64,000 nucleotides of DNA, taken from Climacteris rufus (Eukaryota; Chordata; Aves; Passeriformes; Climacteridae). The notes beneath the pieces are model-generated. The model had not been told where the DNA came from and made no database searches. It was given only the letters and a program-made list of their open reading frames with translations. Within the stretch, counting starts at the first letter, position 1. Each line of letters opens with the position of its first letter. The stretch spans positions 1,522,331 to 1,586,330 of the forward strand of contig VZRZ01008555.1 in assembly GCA_013398175.1 (NCBI GenBank), in the 5' to 3' direction. The position numbers and the translations under genes were made by a program. Shown piece by piece: positions 1 to 13,010 of the stretch.

Positions 1-60
1 GGAAGGGAAGGGAAGGACCAAAAAGAGGAGGAGACTAAGGGGTGGAGGAGAGAGAAAGTT
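1..60. repeat. Purine-rich simple repeat at window edge
   Basis: The window opens inside a (GGAAG)n run of at least three units and stays almost purely A/G for about 60 bases. The true left end lies outside the window. It looks like ordinary low-complexity DNA. Confidence 0.7.
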
Positions 61-2059
61 AAAAAGTTTTATTTGAAGCACAACCTTCATACCTCTCTAT
101 TAAAGGTATTTTCCCAACCTTTTCCAAGTCCAGGTATTATCCTTTCCTTCCTTTGAAATGTTGCTGCCAGCAATCCTATGCGAGGTAAAACAGCTCACAT
201 CTCTTGGCTTCTTTGTAGTCTTGTGGATTTACTTTGTCTGAGAAATGTAACCACTGTTGGACAATCCCCATTTGATTTACATACAGTAGGTTACATCTGG
301 AGGCAGTAACAATGCAGTCCTCCTGGCTTCCCAGCAACTGCAAGAGTAGAACTGTTGGCAGAGACTATTCCATTTTGTTTTAGCAGAGCACAGTTCATTT
401 AATACTTTCAAAAATTGGAATCTATTATCCATGTCCTTATTTACCAGAAGTGTCATACTAGGTGCTTTATCACCTGATTAATTATGAACCAAAGCAGAAG
501 CAAGTTGTCTAATGAATTCCACATTCTTCTTTTTCACCTGTCAATAATGGGCTACCTAGCTCCACATTTTGAACCAGCACAGCATCAAAATTTTTGCGAG
601 AGAAAAGATTGATCTGGTAGAAATATTGCGTGTGCTCAATGGCAAACCTTCCAAAGACAGACTACAGGTAATTCACTTGTCTGTTTATAAAGGATTTTGG
701 GGCACAGAGGACTTGCATATGACAGGGGCTGGGACACAGTGATCTGTCAGATCATCCCAGCAATGCAGACCAAAAAGTTCAGAATCTGCTGTTCTGAAAG
801 CACCAATCTTCCAGGAAAAAATTTCCAAGGCTCATTAATAAAGCTGCATGTCCTGGTTTGCTCTGGCTCCCTTGACGCAGTGTTAGACCCCTGCACTGTT
901 TTCAGCCTCACAGTCCATGGGAGGACATGCAGCTGAACCTTACTGCTCACCAAAAGCTTGTGTTTGTCTCTGCTCCTTTGCTCAAGGAAGGCTGTTGTTG
1001 CTCAGACATGAGGATCTAATATAAGAATGGCTCCAGCTCTATCCAGCAGTTCACAGTAGTGTGCATACGCACACACACACACATATACAAATAAACATAT
1101 ACAAACGAACCATTATGGTATGCAAACCATACATTTCTCTATTCACTTTTACATTTACAAATTCTCCTTTCCCTGTCCAGTCTTGAGTTGCATAACCATG
1201 GGTTTATTTTGATTTATTTAGCTTTTCAGAAATCCATGTGAAAGACTGGCAAACATTGTAGGAAACAGACTTTTTTCTCATTTATACAATATTTAGAGGC
1301 AGATATTATTCACATAGGTCCTAGAGACAATGGTTCTAACTCCATCACCAAAAGGAAAAAATAACTCAAATGTGATGTGGTGGTCAATAATGTCATATTG
1401 CTAGGCTTTTCTCCATGTGACACACTAACACATCAACATACAAGTAAAACAGCATTAGTATCCCAGAAACTCTTATACAGTTTATAACATTTTTCATGTG
1501 TTACCACTCAGCATAATACTGGGAGTAAAAGGCCAAAAGTGCCTTCCCATTTCTTTGCTTTACTGAAACACCACAATGTCTCTACTCTTAAAAGTCTGTC
1601 AGGTATGAATGGGGGTCAGAGGAATACAAAACTCCTACACATGAGGTTAGAAAAAGTAGATAATTTAACAGTAAAAAGTTGCAGCACAGAGTGTGCAGTA
1701 CCAACTAGAAAAAAACACAGCCAAGGAATTGGTGCTCATGCCGCTGTACTAAAGGCTCCTGCGAGTGGTGATGCCAGCAATGAAATTGTCAGCAGTGGGA
1801 GTAAAAGACAAATCAGATGAGTAATAAGTCTGTCCTGAGAAAAATTATGGTAGTTGCCTGTCTGTTGATAAAAGGACAGAGAGACCTGTTGAAAACAATT
1901 TTTGGTGAACAGCAGCCTTTATAGAAACATGATTGGGAAGAATTTCCCTTTAACTGACTACCTTTCTGAAAACATTATATTGGAGAATATAAGTTCAAGG
2001 GGAAGAAAGGATTTAAAAAATGGGCCAATGTCCTTAGGTTGTTCTTTGCCCTCAAAGCT
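61..2059. other. AT-rich non-coding stretch, no gene seen
   Basis: I see no coding exon, RNA gene or recognisable mobile element here. There is a short (AC)6 microsatellite at 1071-1082 followed by AC/AT-rich sequence. An open frame of 93 codons at 1539-1820 is unlike any family I know and has no convincing splice signals, so it is not called as a gene. Confidence 0.6.
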
Positions 2060-2694
2060 CTTTTTTTCTTTTTTTTTTTTTGTATCCTGAAATGAGGTAC
2101 CACTTTCTAACAATTTGTGCTATATTCAGAGATCAAATTTTGAGTTAATTTTGAAGCAATAGCTCAAAAAATGTAGCTTTTTAATGTGCAAGCCATGAAT
2201 ATGCTGAAGCATTTAGCTCACCAAACAGATTTTAGGCAACAGATCTGCAGGTTATGTTATATACAATATTTGTGCAGGCATTTTATTTTCAAGAAAAAAC
2301 ACTTGCCAGCATTTACATCCCAACAATTACATGGACGTAGAAGTTTTATAAAGCAGAAGTTGTGTACCTAAAAACAAACAAAAAAAAAAAAAAAAGAGAA
2401 ACTTTTGGGAGCTTAAAATTTTGATTAATTTTCGACAATATCTTTAAAGTAATTATTTGTTCTTTTGCCTATGTACATGCTCACACAGCTCCAGGTTCCA
2501 CTCTCTCATGGCTACTGTAAAAAAATTATCTCTGTCCTGGCCAACACCAGACATCGATGTATGTGGGGAAAAAAAAAAAAAAGTAGCATTGATTTGGATT
2601 GATTTAGTCCCCTCTCAAATAAGCTATATGACAAATAGAATGTGTTGATATTCTTTTCAAGAGCAGATGACAAAAAAAAAAAAAAAAAAAAAAA
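2060..2694. repeat. Cluster of A/T homopolymer runs
   Basis: Four long homopolymer tracts fall within about 640 bases: an interrupted T tract at 2060-2081, an A-rich run at 2370-2395, 14 A at 2569-2582 and 23 A at 2672-2694. Tracts like these can be tails of retroposed sequences, but I recognise no element body next to them. A 23-base run is also likely to vary in length. Confidence 0.75.
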
Positions 2695-2773
2695 CAAATA
2701 AACAACAAAACCCATCTTGGTACAAGTAATAACAATAAAATTAAAAACTCATTTTAAGGTTGTGAGAAGTTTG

Positions 2774-2823
2774 TATGACTAATTGTATATTGAAGGCTTA
2801 TGACTGATTATATATTGAAGGCT
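2774..2823. repeat. 25-bp tandem duplication (2 copies)
   Basis: Two adjacent 25-bp units (2774-2798 and 2799-2823) share the core ATATTGAAGGCT and differ at only a couple of bases. This looks like a small local duplication. Confidence 0.8.
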
Positions 2824-5800
2824 TATCCATCCATTTCCAGCCTTGAATAAAAAGACTTAAAATTAAATTGGAAAAAAAATAATAATGTTCATCCTTTGTT
2901 GTTGCAGTGTCCCTGAAGTCTTAGAAAATCCATATCGCTTCAAAATATTGAAACAAATTCTTTTTTAAAAGCAGGTATACGAAATTATTATAGCATTTGG
3001 GTTCTAACTATTTTTTTTCTGCAAATGTTCTACACCTTGTAACTGTTTTGCCTGATTAATACAAATATAGTAGTCTTAGTAACCAGAAATGGGAAAAGTG
3101 GCCTTTCATAAATCAGAGAACACCATTCTTAGATAAGGGTAACATCAAAATGCAAAAATTTCCTGCTAGATGTTCCAAAAATTTACTATTTGTGCTGTTA
3201 TCATTTGTTACCTATCCAGTGAAGTCCATATTTGCTTTTGTTGCCATCTTGTCCTGTCTCCTTCACAGATTGGAAGCCATCAGTCTCGCTGAAGTCTTCC
3301 AGGTTTGCTTATTCACTTCTCTCTCCTCAGGTTCTGCTTTCTTTTGTGCTCTTACTCTTCACCTCTCTCAGACCTGTCTAGTCTTTGTTCATCTTCTGCC
3401 ATCACTTAGGTGGCTGCTTTTTAATTTTAAGGGCTCCTCTCCCATTCAGGAGCATTTTATGTCATTTACAGTGGGGTAAATAGCAATCCAAAGTGAAGAT
3501 CAGCAGAAAATAATTTGCCCCACTGCACAGATATAGAACACGTTAAACCAAACTGAGCTCACGTCTGCTGCGACTTGTCCTCAGTGGCAGCTTCAGGAGT
3601 TAACAAGGACCAGCAAGTCCACACTATTTCACTCCTTTTACTTTTTCTTCTCTCTTGCCTTCCTAACCATTTAATAAATTATTTTTTTGCTAAAAAGGAA
3701 CATTTTGTAACAATCCTTATTTGGATTTGGTCATTCCTCCAATATATCTGGAACATGCCACAAAAAAAAAGTAGAATCTTTAAAAAAAATCCTGAAACCA
3801 ACAGTAAAGACACAATAGGATTTTCATCTTATATATAGCTCCTTCCTCCACTCTCTGTGAAGTCACCCAGGCAGTGAAAACTGTAGATCAGGATCTGTTT
3901 CTGTTATCAGAACAGTGGGAGTGTGGTGGGTTTTCTGTTCATAAACCAGTAGGATTCAATACATCAGAATAATTTTGCTTATAAAGAGTATTTACGTATT
4001 GGCATGATGCAATTCTAATTTCTGTATGAAAATTGAGGTAAATAGTAAGTTACGAAATCATTTATCTTCAAGGACATTTCATCCTTAGAATCAAATAGCC
4101 TTGTGGGAGAGTAAGGGGAGGAATGTTACCTTCAAAAACGAAAGTTGGATGTTTAATATGTTTGGTTTTAGGGTTATTTTTTTGGAAACTGGTCCTTTTA
4201 TCTGCAAGAGGCTTGATATGGTCTGTCATGGTCTTCCTGATTTCCTTTGGTGCATTCCAGCCACATTCCCTGCTCAGCCTTCATTTTGCTTTCAATAAAG
4301 CACAGCTAGGTTACTTGCTACATTTTCACTTCTCCACATAAATTTTTTTGTACTGCTCTGGACAAATTATATCATTAATAAAGAACTTTAAAATAATGTT
4401 GACCTCCCTACAAATAAATTGACTGTGTTATTAACATTTAGCTATCAGTCTTTCTAGAATTATGCTTTTTATCTTTTTTCATAAATAACCAAAAAAGGAA
4501 TGCCCTTGAAGTCTTATTCAGTCTGAATATGCTGCCATAATCAACCTTACAGTCTATTATGACTTGCATAGTTTTGACTGATGTAAGTGTGTTTTCAAGT
4601 ATTGATTTGTGTTTAATAACAGCCATATCAGGAAAACAGTCAAAGCTTTATCATTTTGCAGTTTTGCCCTTAAATCACTTGCATTAATCATGCTTGATGA
4701 CTGAATATTCAATACTCCTGGCTGTCCTTTCCTTTTTCACCTCCACCTCCTTCATTTCACACTTCTATAGCTTCTTTGATCTCTTATTGTCAAGTCTAGA
4801 GCCATACCAAAAATCAAATAAGTCTTGCTTTGCCTTATTCATTTAAATGTCAAAGGATCAAACTCTCGGTATACGCTGCAGAGTCCCTAACACAGGCAAA
4901 ATAACAGATATTTCTCAGTTTGATGCTGTACAAAGACAAGGGAAAAAAAGAGGAACAATCACTCCTGTATAAGTGGAATACTATATCTGTGACTTTTTAT
5001 TCAATCTCACTATTCCATCAAAACCTAATTGAATATATAAGTTAAACAGAATATATAAGTAAATTGCACCATAATTCTTCAGATAAAATTAAATCTAGAA
5101 CCCAAGGTTAGAAGAAATAATGTTCCAAAGTCCCCATCTCCAGAAGCTGGATGTTCCTCTGTGTGACTGTTCCTTTTTCATACCAAGATGAAAAATGAAA
5201 AAAATGTCTGTTTTGTCAGTATACAAAATTAGGCTAAAATATCACAAGTGTTTTCTCATTTTGCTTGCTAATATTAGTGCTTCCAAGATTTCATTTGCAA
5301 TAGTAAGACACAAACTTTTTAAAAAGAGGGAGTTTTGCCTCTGTCTTCATGCCAAAGACAGGGAACACAACAGCTGACGCTTCTGGTCATAGCAGAGTTC
5401 CAGGGAGGAATCTGCTCATTTTCAGAATTAGAAATAAACAAAGCTACAGAAAATGGACTTTTATGCCTTAAATGATTCCCTGTCTCTAGATTCTGCCTTT
5501 TTATTAAAATTAAGAGATGTCTTCCCTTTAATTTGAATGCCAATAGTTTTGGGGATCCTGCCAACCTAACTTACAGTTCCCTTACACTGTATTGGTGCTG
5601 AGCTGAAAAGTTTCACCACTGTCATAGCATGGATGCAGCAATGCCAGAACTCTATGCAGTCAGTGTATCCTCAGGTTACTCTTCTTTTCTTGGGTGAGTC
5701 ATACATGCAAAACCACTTTGCACTGCTCCCTGAACCTGTTCTGACAGGCACTGACCACTCTTCTCAGTGAAAGCCATTGAGATTGTCTAAATAAGCTGTC

Positions 5801-7459
5801 TGCCAACTCAACACCTTCAATCCAGTGGAAAACACTGGGAAAAAAAAGGTGAAAAAATCAGTGGAATCTGGTAAATCCTCTTTAAAATATTTACTCCACT
5901 ATACATTTTGTTTAAGGAATGCTGTAGAAAGTTCAATATTAATTCACCATACATTAATGTCATGATGTTATACAGAATTGCAAGAGCCTAAGATGGCAAC
6001 TCACTTGATGGGGACCCTTTTGAAGAAACATTTCTCCCAGTAAAACTCTTATTCCAGCTGCCTTCTCAATACATCTTAAATACTTGAAGACAGTTAATTA
6101 TGAGAAAAATTAAGCTTGCATGCAGGATATAACTTTAGTATAGTATAAAAAAGGTAAAATTTTCATTATTTGCACTCCTGAAAGTAAATATCTCACTTCC
6201 AGCATTTGAGAGCAATGATTATTTCAAAGAAATAAGGAAAGAGAATATTTTATCCTCTCAATAGTTGCAGTCAGTATTTATTGTGGAATATAAATAGCAA
6301 AGAGAAATGACCTGTTTTAGAAACCTTGTCGTTCTTTTTCCTGCCTTAGGTTGACTTCTCTAATTGGAAAGGGAAAATACACAGTCCTATCACAGAAGTT
6401 ATCCAGTCAATGAGGCTGGAGAGGGAAAGAAACACCTTGCACTACAGAATCTCTCTGCAAAGGATTAACTTGCCTGTGCTTAGACATATTAGAAATAGGT
6501 GCACAAGTATGCACCCAACTCTATAAACTGATAAGCACACTCTCGTTACAGAAGGGAGAGATCGCCAATGTCTTACAACCTTACAACCAGTTACAGGAAC
6601 TAGAAATCTAACTATGACTGGATTTTTAGTTCAGTCAGAATGAATATGCACTTGGTTGTTCTTTAACCAAAAGAAGAATCTTCTGCTGCCAAGATTCATA
6701 AAAGGAAAAGAAAAACAAAATACACTCTCAGAGAAGAAAGCTATTAGCAATATTGGAATTATCTCAGCAAAGGGAATGCTACCAAGCTCCATTAGTCATT
6801 GGTATTATTTTACTGTATTCAAAATGAGTATACACAAATGAGATAAGTTTATAAAGTAAAACATAGCGATGATAACATGGGAACTAAAACATTTTGCAAG
6901 AAATTTTTGAAAGTGTGACATAAAAATAATTAGATTCCCCTGTGAGTTCTTCATTAGCCCTGTCCTTGCTGCATGAGGTGCACTTATTTGCTTAAATTTT
7001 TACTGTGGTCCCCAAAGTCCTTTTGGAATCTGTAGTCTCACAGAGAGAGACCCTCCCTGTCCTTTCTATTATTACCTGCATAAGTCTGTGTTTGGGTACA
7101 CCACAATGCACTTTACTTGTTGCCAGGTGTCTAAGTGATTTAGTTTATTCCAAACTGGTCACCTGCCCTCAATCATTGCATCACAGTAATACTAGATGAA
7201 TTTCATGTTTCCTTCCAAGCCATTAAATGTAGCATATCAGTACCAATAGTTCTTAATTGCAAATGCAATAACTCCGTGATGATTTTTTATCATTTCAGCC
7301 TGTTAATTTCTAATCCAGTCAGTATATGCTATATTCCTACTAGTTTACTACTAAATAAAACATATTTCATTTTATATGTCCACAATATCTGTTCCCTAAA
7401 GAACTTTCCTGTGTTTAGTTAGAAATTCTGTCCTTTCTTCAGCTACAGCATATTCTGTT
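2824..7459. other. AT-rich non-coding stretch, no gene seen
   Basis: About 4.6 kb of unique-looking AT-rich sequence with no recognised element. The open frames are short and biased by pyrimidine or AT runs (for example 109 codons at 3150-3479). A 22-base segment at 3582-3603 closely matches one at 53,445-53,466 and is discussed in the findings. Confidence 0.55.
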
Positions 7460-7494
7460 TAGTAGTAGTAGTAGTTGTATTAGTAGTAGTTGTT
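7460..7494 (+). repeat. (TAG)n trinucleotide microsatellite
   Basis: Two short TAG/AGT runs (about 7461-7474 and 7481-7492) are separated by a degenerate unit. This is a simple interrupted trinucleotide repeat. Confidence 0.8.
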
Positions 7495-8049
7495 TAAAGT
7501 TATGTTTCACTCTTCTGGTGATACATATTTCTTATGTGCTATAACTTTATTGGTCGAATTGCATTACTTTCTCCTGCTATCAACACTTACAGTTTTCTCA
7601 GTTTTATATTTGTTCTTTAACAAAATTTTGTTTTGTAAGCAGTGAAGTTGAAATTATGGACTTATGACTTGTGAGATGTATCAAAATTTTCTTGATATGT
7701 TTCCTAATTATGAAACATATTTTTCTAAAGCATTGTCTCGTTCATCTGGCTTTATTCACTTTATCCCCACTTACTTGAACTAGCTCTTTATAGAAGATGT
7801 CTTCAGTTTATTAATGGACAGAGAGCTTTTGACTCAGTCCCAAAACCCCCTGAGGTGTGATACATAAGCTCTCAGAGTTGAATCCTCACCTTATTCTTAA
7901 ACTTCCCATCTGCCAGGACTCGCAGGTGTAGCTCTGATGGTGGTAACATGATTACCTGAGTTCAGCATACTCTCAAAACCAGTTCCCCAAAGGATTACAT
8001 TTCCAAGTTCTGAGCCTGATTGCGTGTCCTTTATATTTAAAGATCATAA
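7495..8049. other. AT-rich non-coding stretch
   Basis: I see no exon, mobile element or RNA gene here. Confidence 0.5.
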
Positions 8050-8578
8050 TACAAATATAACGAGTCCATCACCTGGAAGATTATACAATTGCAACCTTCA
8101 AGATCAGCCCTTTTCCTATCTCAGAACCCTTCGCAAAATTATACCAGTGCACTGAGTTCCTACATCTTTTTATTGCCCACTCATAACACAAATGACAATT
8201 TTGTCTGCAAACCTGATAGCATGTCAGCCATCTGTAAGAGAAATGGGATGAGGTGCTTGACAGACCCTCACCTTCTAAATCCCTACAAGTTCTCTGATCT
8301 CCAAGAATACAAAAGCTTTTTTGAAGTGATAATTGCCCTCAATAAAACCTGAGACAAATGCTGGCTTCAGAAGAAGGGACGGTTCAGACCACAAACAATA
8401 TGTTCCATTTTTTGACTCAAGCTACAAGGCACCAACTTTCCATGGAACTTTAACTTCCTAACTTCACAGCGAAGCTTTACACAAACCAACTGAACAGTAA
8501 TTCATCATGAAGTTCAACCCACTTCTTATTTCAGAGTGTCTGAAGATAATATAATAGCTTGTATGATTTGAGGAAACC

Positions 8579-8642
8579 GGATCCTAATTCTAATCAAAAT
8601 GGTCAGGAACAGGATCCTAATTCTAATCAAAGATGGTCAGGA
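8579..8642. repeat. 33-bp tandem duplication (2 copies)
   Basis: Copy one is 8579-8608 and copy two 8612-8642, offset by 33 bp. Both run from GGATCCTAATTC to ATGGTCAGGA, and copy two has one extra G. The near identity suggests a fairly recent duplication. Confidence 0.9.
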
Positions 8643-9520
8643 TCTTCTGGAGATCTGATAAACTCAAAGTGACCTATTGACTATCCTTGAGAGGTGAACT
8701 GAGGGATACTTACCCCTAAATCACTCTTAGAACCATCCTAAACATCACTAAATCTTACCCACAGCTACAGATATCAGCACTGCCAGCACTCCTCTCCAGC
8801 CTTAAGAGAAGACCACCATCATCACCATTACTTTCACCACGAGTATGAGGCATGATGATGGCCACTGGCAGTACTAGGCCTGTAAAAGGACTGCCATCAT
8901 CATCTTCCCAGTGTGCTTTCTCCATTACTGTGAGCATCCAGATTGAATTACAGCACCAGCCTTAAGGAAAAATGAGGCCATGGTGGTTAAACTCCAACTC
9001 TATTTTTCACTCTGCAAATTCTGTTGGTTGGTTAAGTGGACCAATGAAGCTTATAATTCCCAAACCCTATAAGCTTGTGCAGAGCCCTCACATCCTTTGA
9101 ATGGAAGGGCCATAAAGGAGAGGATACGTATCATAAAAAAACAGCTTCCTAATCCATTGAAGTCTGCAGCACCTGCTAAAAGAAAAGCCTCCAAATGAAT
9201 CACAGAATCAAGTTGCAATCATAAGACCCTTAACAACTCTCCTAGTCCATATAAATGCCCATGTGTATGAAGAAACCAGCTTCCTTCATGACTGCAGTCC
9301 TTGCAAGTCTCACTGCTAAGCTGGAAAACACAGATTTTTCAAGCCCTTTTTTTTTCCTAACCCTATCCATACTATAATGGTAATTAGAGCCAGGAAATAA
9401 ATCCCTGAGCTAAATGAGATCCTATTATTTCAATCCTGTTAACATCCTATGCCCTCTTCCTAGCCCTGTAGGCACTTTTGAATCCAGAAATAATCATGGC
9501 TCTGAATGTGTGCATTCTCA

Positions 9521-9559
9521 AATTCTAACCCTAACAACAGCCCTGAATTCTAACCCTAA
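9521..9559. repeat. 25-bp repeat of a CCCTAA-containing word
   Basis: The 14-base word AATTCTAACCCTAA occurs at 9521-9534 and again at 9546-9559, exactly 25 bp apart. The two copies are identical over the word, with a non-repeated spacer between them. Confidence 0.85.
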
Positions 9560-10450
9560 TTAAACTTAACTTTAATTATTGAAGGACCAGTTGTATCTTA
9601 AAAGAGAACATGAGTCATTGGACCTTTACCTAATTCTGTGGGCCCTTTAGTGACTGTTAATAAAATGGAATTTTGAAGGCTTATTCCCAAGTCCCTCCCC
9701 AAACTCACACTCTACTCCAGTCTCTACTTACAGCCTACAATTAATGAAACATATGGTACTGTCTTCTGTGAACTACATTCCCTATTCCTAGCTTCTAACT
9801 TTGCAGTAATGAGCTGAACTTTTGAAGCTTTATATTCCAAAATTCTGCATGAAATTGCAGCCCTAGGTCTAAAGTTAATTGTTAGCAGAGTGATCGGTTC
9901 TTACTGGTTTTTGCTAAGCCATAACACCAAATCGAATTCAAATATTAAGATGGATTGGTAACAATGCAGGGGAAAAAAAAAAAGAGAAAAAGGAAAAGAG
10001 AAACCCCCAGAAATAAAGTTAATAAAAAGGCAGAAACAAAAGCAGCTTTGATCCTCATCAACAGTCACTCAGTCACTCATTCCCTTTCTCCAAGGCCTGT
10101 AATAGTTAACAATAGATTAACAGGAAAACAGAAGGTTTTAGACATTCTGTCGAGTTCTTGGGCCTTAGAGAACCCATTAATGAATTAGATAATTAGAGGT
10201 TGTATTCGCAAACTCTAGCCTAACCTGGAAACTTTTTATTATAATGACTAATCTCTACAGAAAAAAAAAAAAAAAGAATCTAATGAATTTTTAGTACCAG
10301 CTCCCAGTCTAACTTCTTGAACTTCACAAAATCCAGCTATAGATTTGCTCTCAAATCAGTAGACACCAGACCCTTAATCCCCAGCTTTAGTTATCACCAA
10401 AAGACCATCCTATGCAATAAAGGGTAATAAAAAGGCATCAGCCTAACCCA

Positions 10451-12615
10451 AGCAGTCAAAGAATCCAGTATTAGGGCAGCCTCTTGGTATTTCCTTAGAT
10501 GTAATCTTGATTTGAGTTATTCCTCCTCTAAATGTAATTAGAAATAGAACTGAGACACATTCCATCATTAGATACAAATACAGAGGAGTAGAGATGCTGC
10601 TGACACCACTTTTTTTTTTTTACTTTTATTGTCTTTATAATCAGCACACTGTTCAGTTTACAGCAAGTGTTTGGAAATTTTTGATCGTGGGATGGTTCTA
10701 GAAGACTGTGTAGGGTCAAAGGACCCAAAACAGGTGTGGTATTTTTTCTACCACATAATGATAGAATAAGTGTAGTTCAAAATATTTTCAGAGAGATAGA
10801 AATAGACTAAGCTTTGTTCAGTGTGGTCAAGTGGAGGACCAGAACCTGGGAGTAATTTTCACAGTTAAATTCTAACAGCATTCTGAAACGTGGTTGTAAG
10901 GTGCATCCAATTTGAGAGATCTCCCTCCTTTCCTTGGGCCCTAGCAGTCTAATTGCAGCATCCATTTTGAGATGTAACACTCTGTTTGCAAGAAGGTAGA
11001 AGGAAACTACATTTACCTTGATTTTATACTCTTTCCCTGAGCATCTGTTCCTGACCACTACCTAAAACGGGCTGCATAATACCTGGTGTCTGATGCAGAA
11101 AAACCTCATACAATAACCCAGGGCCAGACTCTCAGCTACTGTTAATCTGCAGATCCACTAAAGTCAGATCATGACTTGAGGATATGGATTCCAAATGTTA
11201 TCAATTTACGCTGAGAACTGCAGGATCTAGTCTATTATTGTAAAGGTTTTGAAGACTTCCTGATTATTTTGAAAATAATTCACAAATCCCTACCCAGGAA
11301 CAATTATATGTGTCTAACTGACATACAAACACAGAGGATCATTTGCCTCATACTGTACCTGACACATAATTTCTCAAACAGAGATTACTGTTAGTCATTT
11401 TTCTTCCGTGCTTTGCACAGGTCACTAAAGTAGCATCAATCTCTACTAAAATAAATTTTAATCTGATCACAGCTACAGTGGTGTAAATGCTTGAGTTCAG
11501 TGGAAAATAATCTGTAAAATAAATTTACTAAGATCTTCCTTTCCTTTTTTCTTTGTTTTTATTTGCAGAAAAAAATAGAACAATCAACTTTTCAATTACA
11601 AGACAACAGTTCACAAAAAAATAATATTATGTACAGTAATTTGTTTGTTGAAGGATTGTAATTAAAGAAGTACAATGAAAAAAGCAATGTCACATTTCTG
11701 AATATTTAAAAATTCCCAGCACACTGTAAATTAAACCTTGTGGCACTTTAACAGTAACATATTTTAAAAAAATATATAGGCTATATTTTAGCAGTGTATA
11801 ATCTGAGTCATATAGACCCTCCACACTGTATGAATGAATATTTACAAATTTCAGCAGTACATCTGTGAGATCCAGGAATCAGAATTAAAGTCCCCATGCA
11901 GCTGATGATTTCTTGTAGAAATTTGGAACTGTATCATCAAAACAACTCTATTTTCACCACAACAAGGTTGTTTATTTTAAGGATTATCCAAAGTCCAATG
12001 TTTTTTCTCTTTCTACTCCTTTCTTGTGATATTTACTGATGAGCTTTGAAAGAGATACATATCCTGTAAGCTTAGCTCTGTAAAAACTGAGCAATTTATT
12101 TTGATGCACTGGTTGTTTTCAAAACATGTCAGTCACTCATCTCACACTTCCCTGTTAGTTATAAGGAGGTATTACTGCTTCCTTCAGTTTTTGCAGCAAT
12201 CTCTTTCAGAAATAACTGTTTATTGGTTTGTGTATTATATCAGCCAGAGCACAATCTACATCTCTGTGTGCAGGTGTAATATACCTGGGAGTTCAGTATC
12301 AGTTTGGTGGTGCTGCAGCCACTGGATAACACGTAGTGCAGCCATATGCTACCTTCTGCTACCCTCCAGCAACATCATGCAGACTGCCATCAGGAAACAA
12401 TTCCAAACTGCACAACTGAATTACCTGGGAGAACAATAGGTGGCTTCAGTCCAAACATGCTGAGTGACTGCTTTACCACCTCAACACCTCCACGTTACAG
12501 ACCAGGAATGATGAACAGCACCAGGAAACTTTCTTGGTACCTTGTACATATATAGAGAAACATGAAACACTTCTGTAAAACAGACTTTGTAGTACATTAC
12601 TACTGATAATAACCT
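10451..12615. other. AT-rich non-coding stretch, no gene seen
   Basis: No recognised element or exon. There is a T run around 10,610-10,621. The longest plus-strand open frame (12,101-12,439, 112 codons) shows no family features, and its hydrophobic, cysteine-rich composition fits chance. Confidence 0.55.
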
Positions 12616-12883
12616 TGTGCTGGTCGGGGCTGTGATAGAGAGAATTTACTTCATAGTAGCTGGTATGCGGATGTGTTTTAGATTTTTGCTGGAAACAGTA
12701 TTGATAATTCAGTGATGTCTTTATTATTGCTGAGCAGTGCTTGCACAGTCAAGACCTTTTCTGCTCTTCATACAGACTCCCCAGCAGAGAAACTGGAAGT
12801 GCACAAGGAGATGGGAGGTCATACAGCCAGGACAGACCACAACTGACCCAACGGATATTCCATACGGTGTGATGTCATGCCCA

Positions 12884-12890
12884 ATATAAA
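12884..12890 (+). promoter_or_regulatory. TATA-like box of the ERVL LTR
   Basis: ATATAAA lies about 12 bp downstream of a CRE-like GATGTCATG, as expected for the U3 promoter of this LTR family. Whether it still works is unknown. Confidence 0.6.
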
Positions 12891-12974
12891 GCTGATTGAA
12901 TGACTAGCTGTCTATGGAAAGTAATGAAATTCCATGCTTTGCTTTTGCTTGTGCATGAAACTTTTGCTTTACCT

Positions 12975-12980
12975 ATTAAA
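12975..12980 (+). terminator. Poly(A) signal of the ERVL LTR
   Basis: ATTAAA lies about 85 bp downstream of the TATA-like box inside the LTR, matching the expected R-region polyadenylation signal. Confidence 0.55.
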
Positions 12981-13010
12981 CTCTATCTTAACCAACAAAT
13001 TTCCTCATCT

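Larger units (their letters stand above)
8050..10450. other. C-rich, strand-skewed stretch with degenerate CCCTAA-like words
   Basis: For about 2.4 kb the plus strand carries visibly more C than G and many variants of CTAACCCTAA, CCTAATTC and CCTAACC, for example near 8583, 8612, 9356, 9524, 9550 and 10,440. Two local tandem duplications lie within it. It is not a clean telomere repeat. A decayed tandem array or transcription-type strand skew would both fit, and I cannot decide between them. Also inside are a purine tract at 9969-10,003 and an A15 run at 10,261-10,275. Confidence 0.4.
12616..13010 (+). mobile_element. Decayed ERVL-type LTR, sense orientation
   Basis: This is a roughly 395-bp remnant of the endogenous-retrovirus LTR family abundant in bird genomes (ERVL type), recognised by sequence order. 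It opens with a TGTGCTGGT start and a GTGATAGAG box. A CATAGTAGCTGGTATG block follows, then TTATTGCTGAGCAGTGCTT, ACACAGCCAGGACAG, and GATATTCCATAC with a CRE-like GATGTCATG. The promoter and poly(A) region has a TATA-like box, a TTTTGCTTTACCTATTAAA segment and a TCTTAACC stretch. The U5 end is missing after about 13,010, and part of the region downstream of the TATA box appears deleted. No internal gag-pol sequence is present, so it is a solo or truncated LTR. Lost CpGs and many differences suggest an old insertion. The family call is from memory of its pattern. Confidence 0.85.

Noticed and set aside
3150..3479. 109-codon hydrophobic frame
   Set aside because: The composition is T- and C-rich, which yields F/L/S codons. 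No start context, splice sites or family similarity.
9521..9559. Interstitial telomere array
   Set aside because: CCCTAA occurs only once per 25-bp unit here, not as a tandem hexamer, so a true telomere array is not supported.
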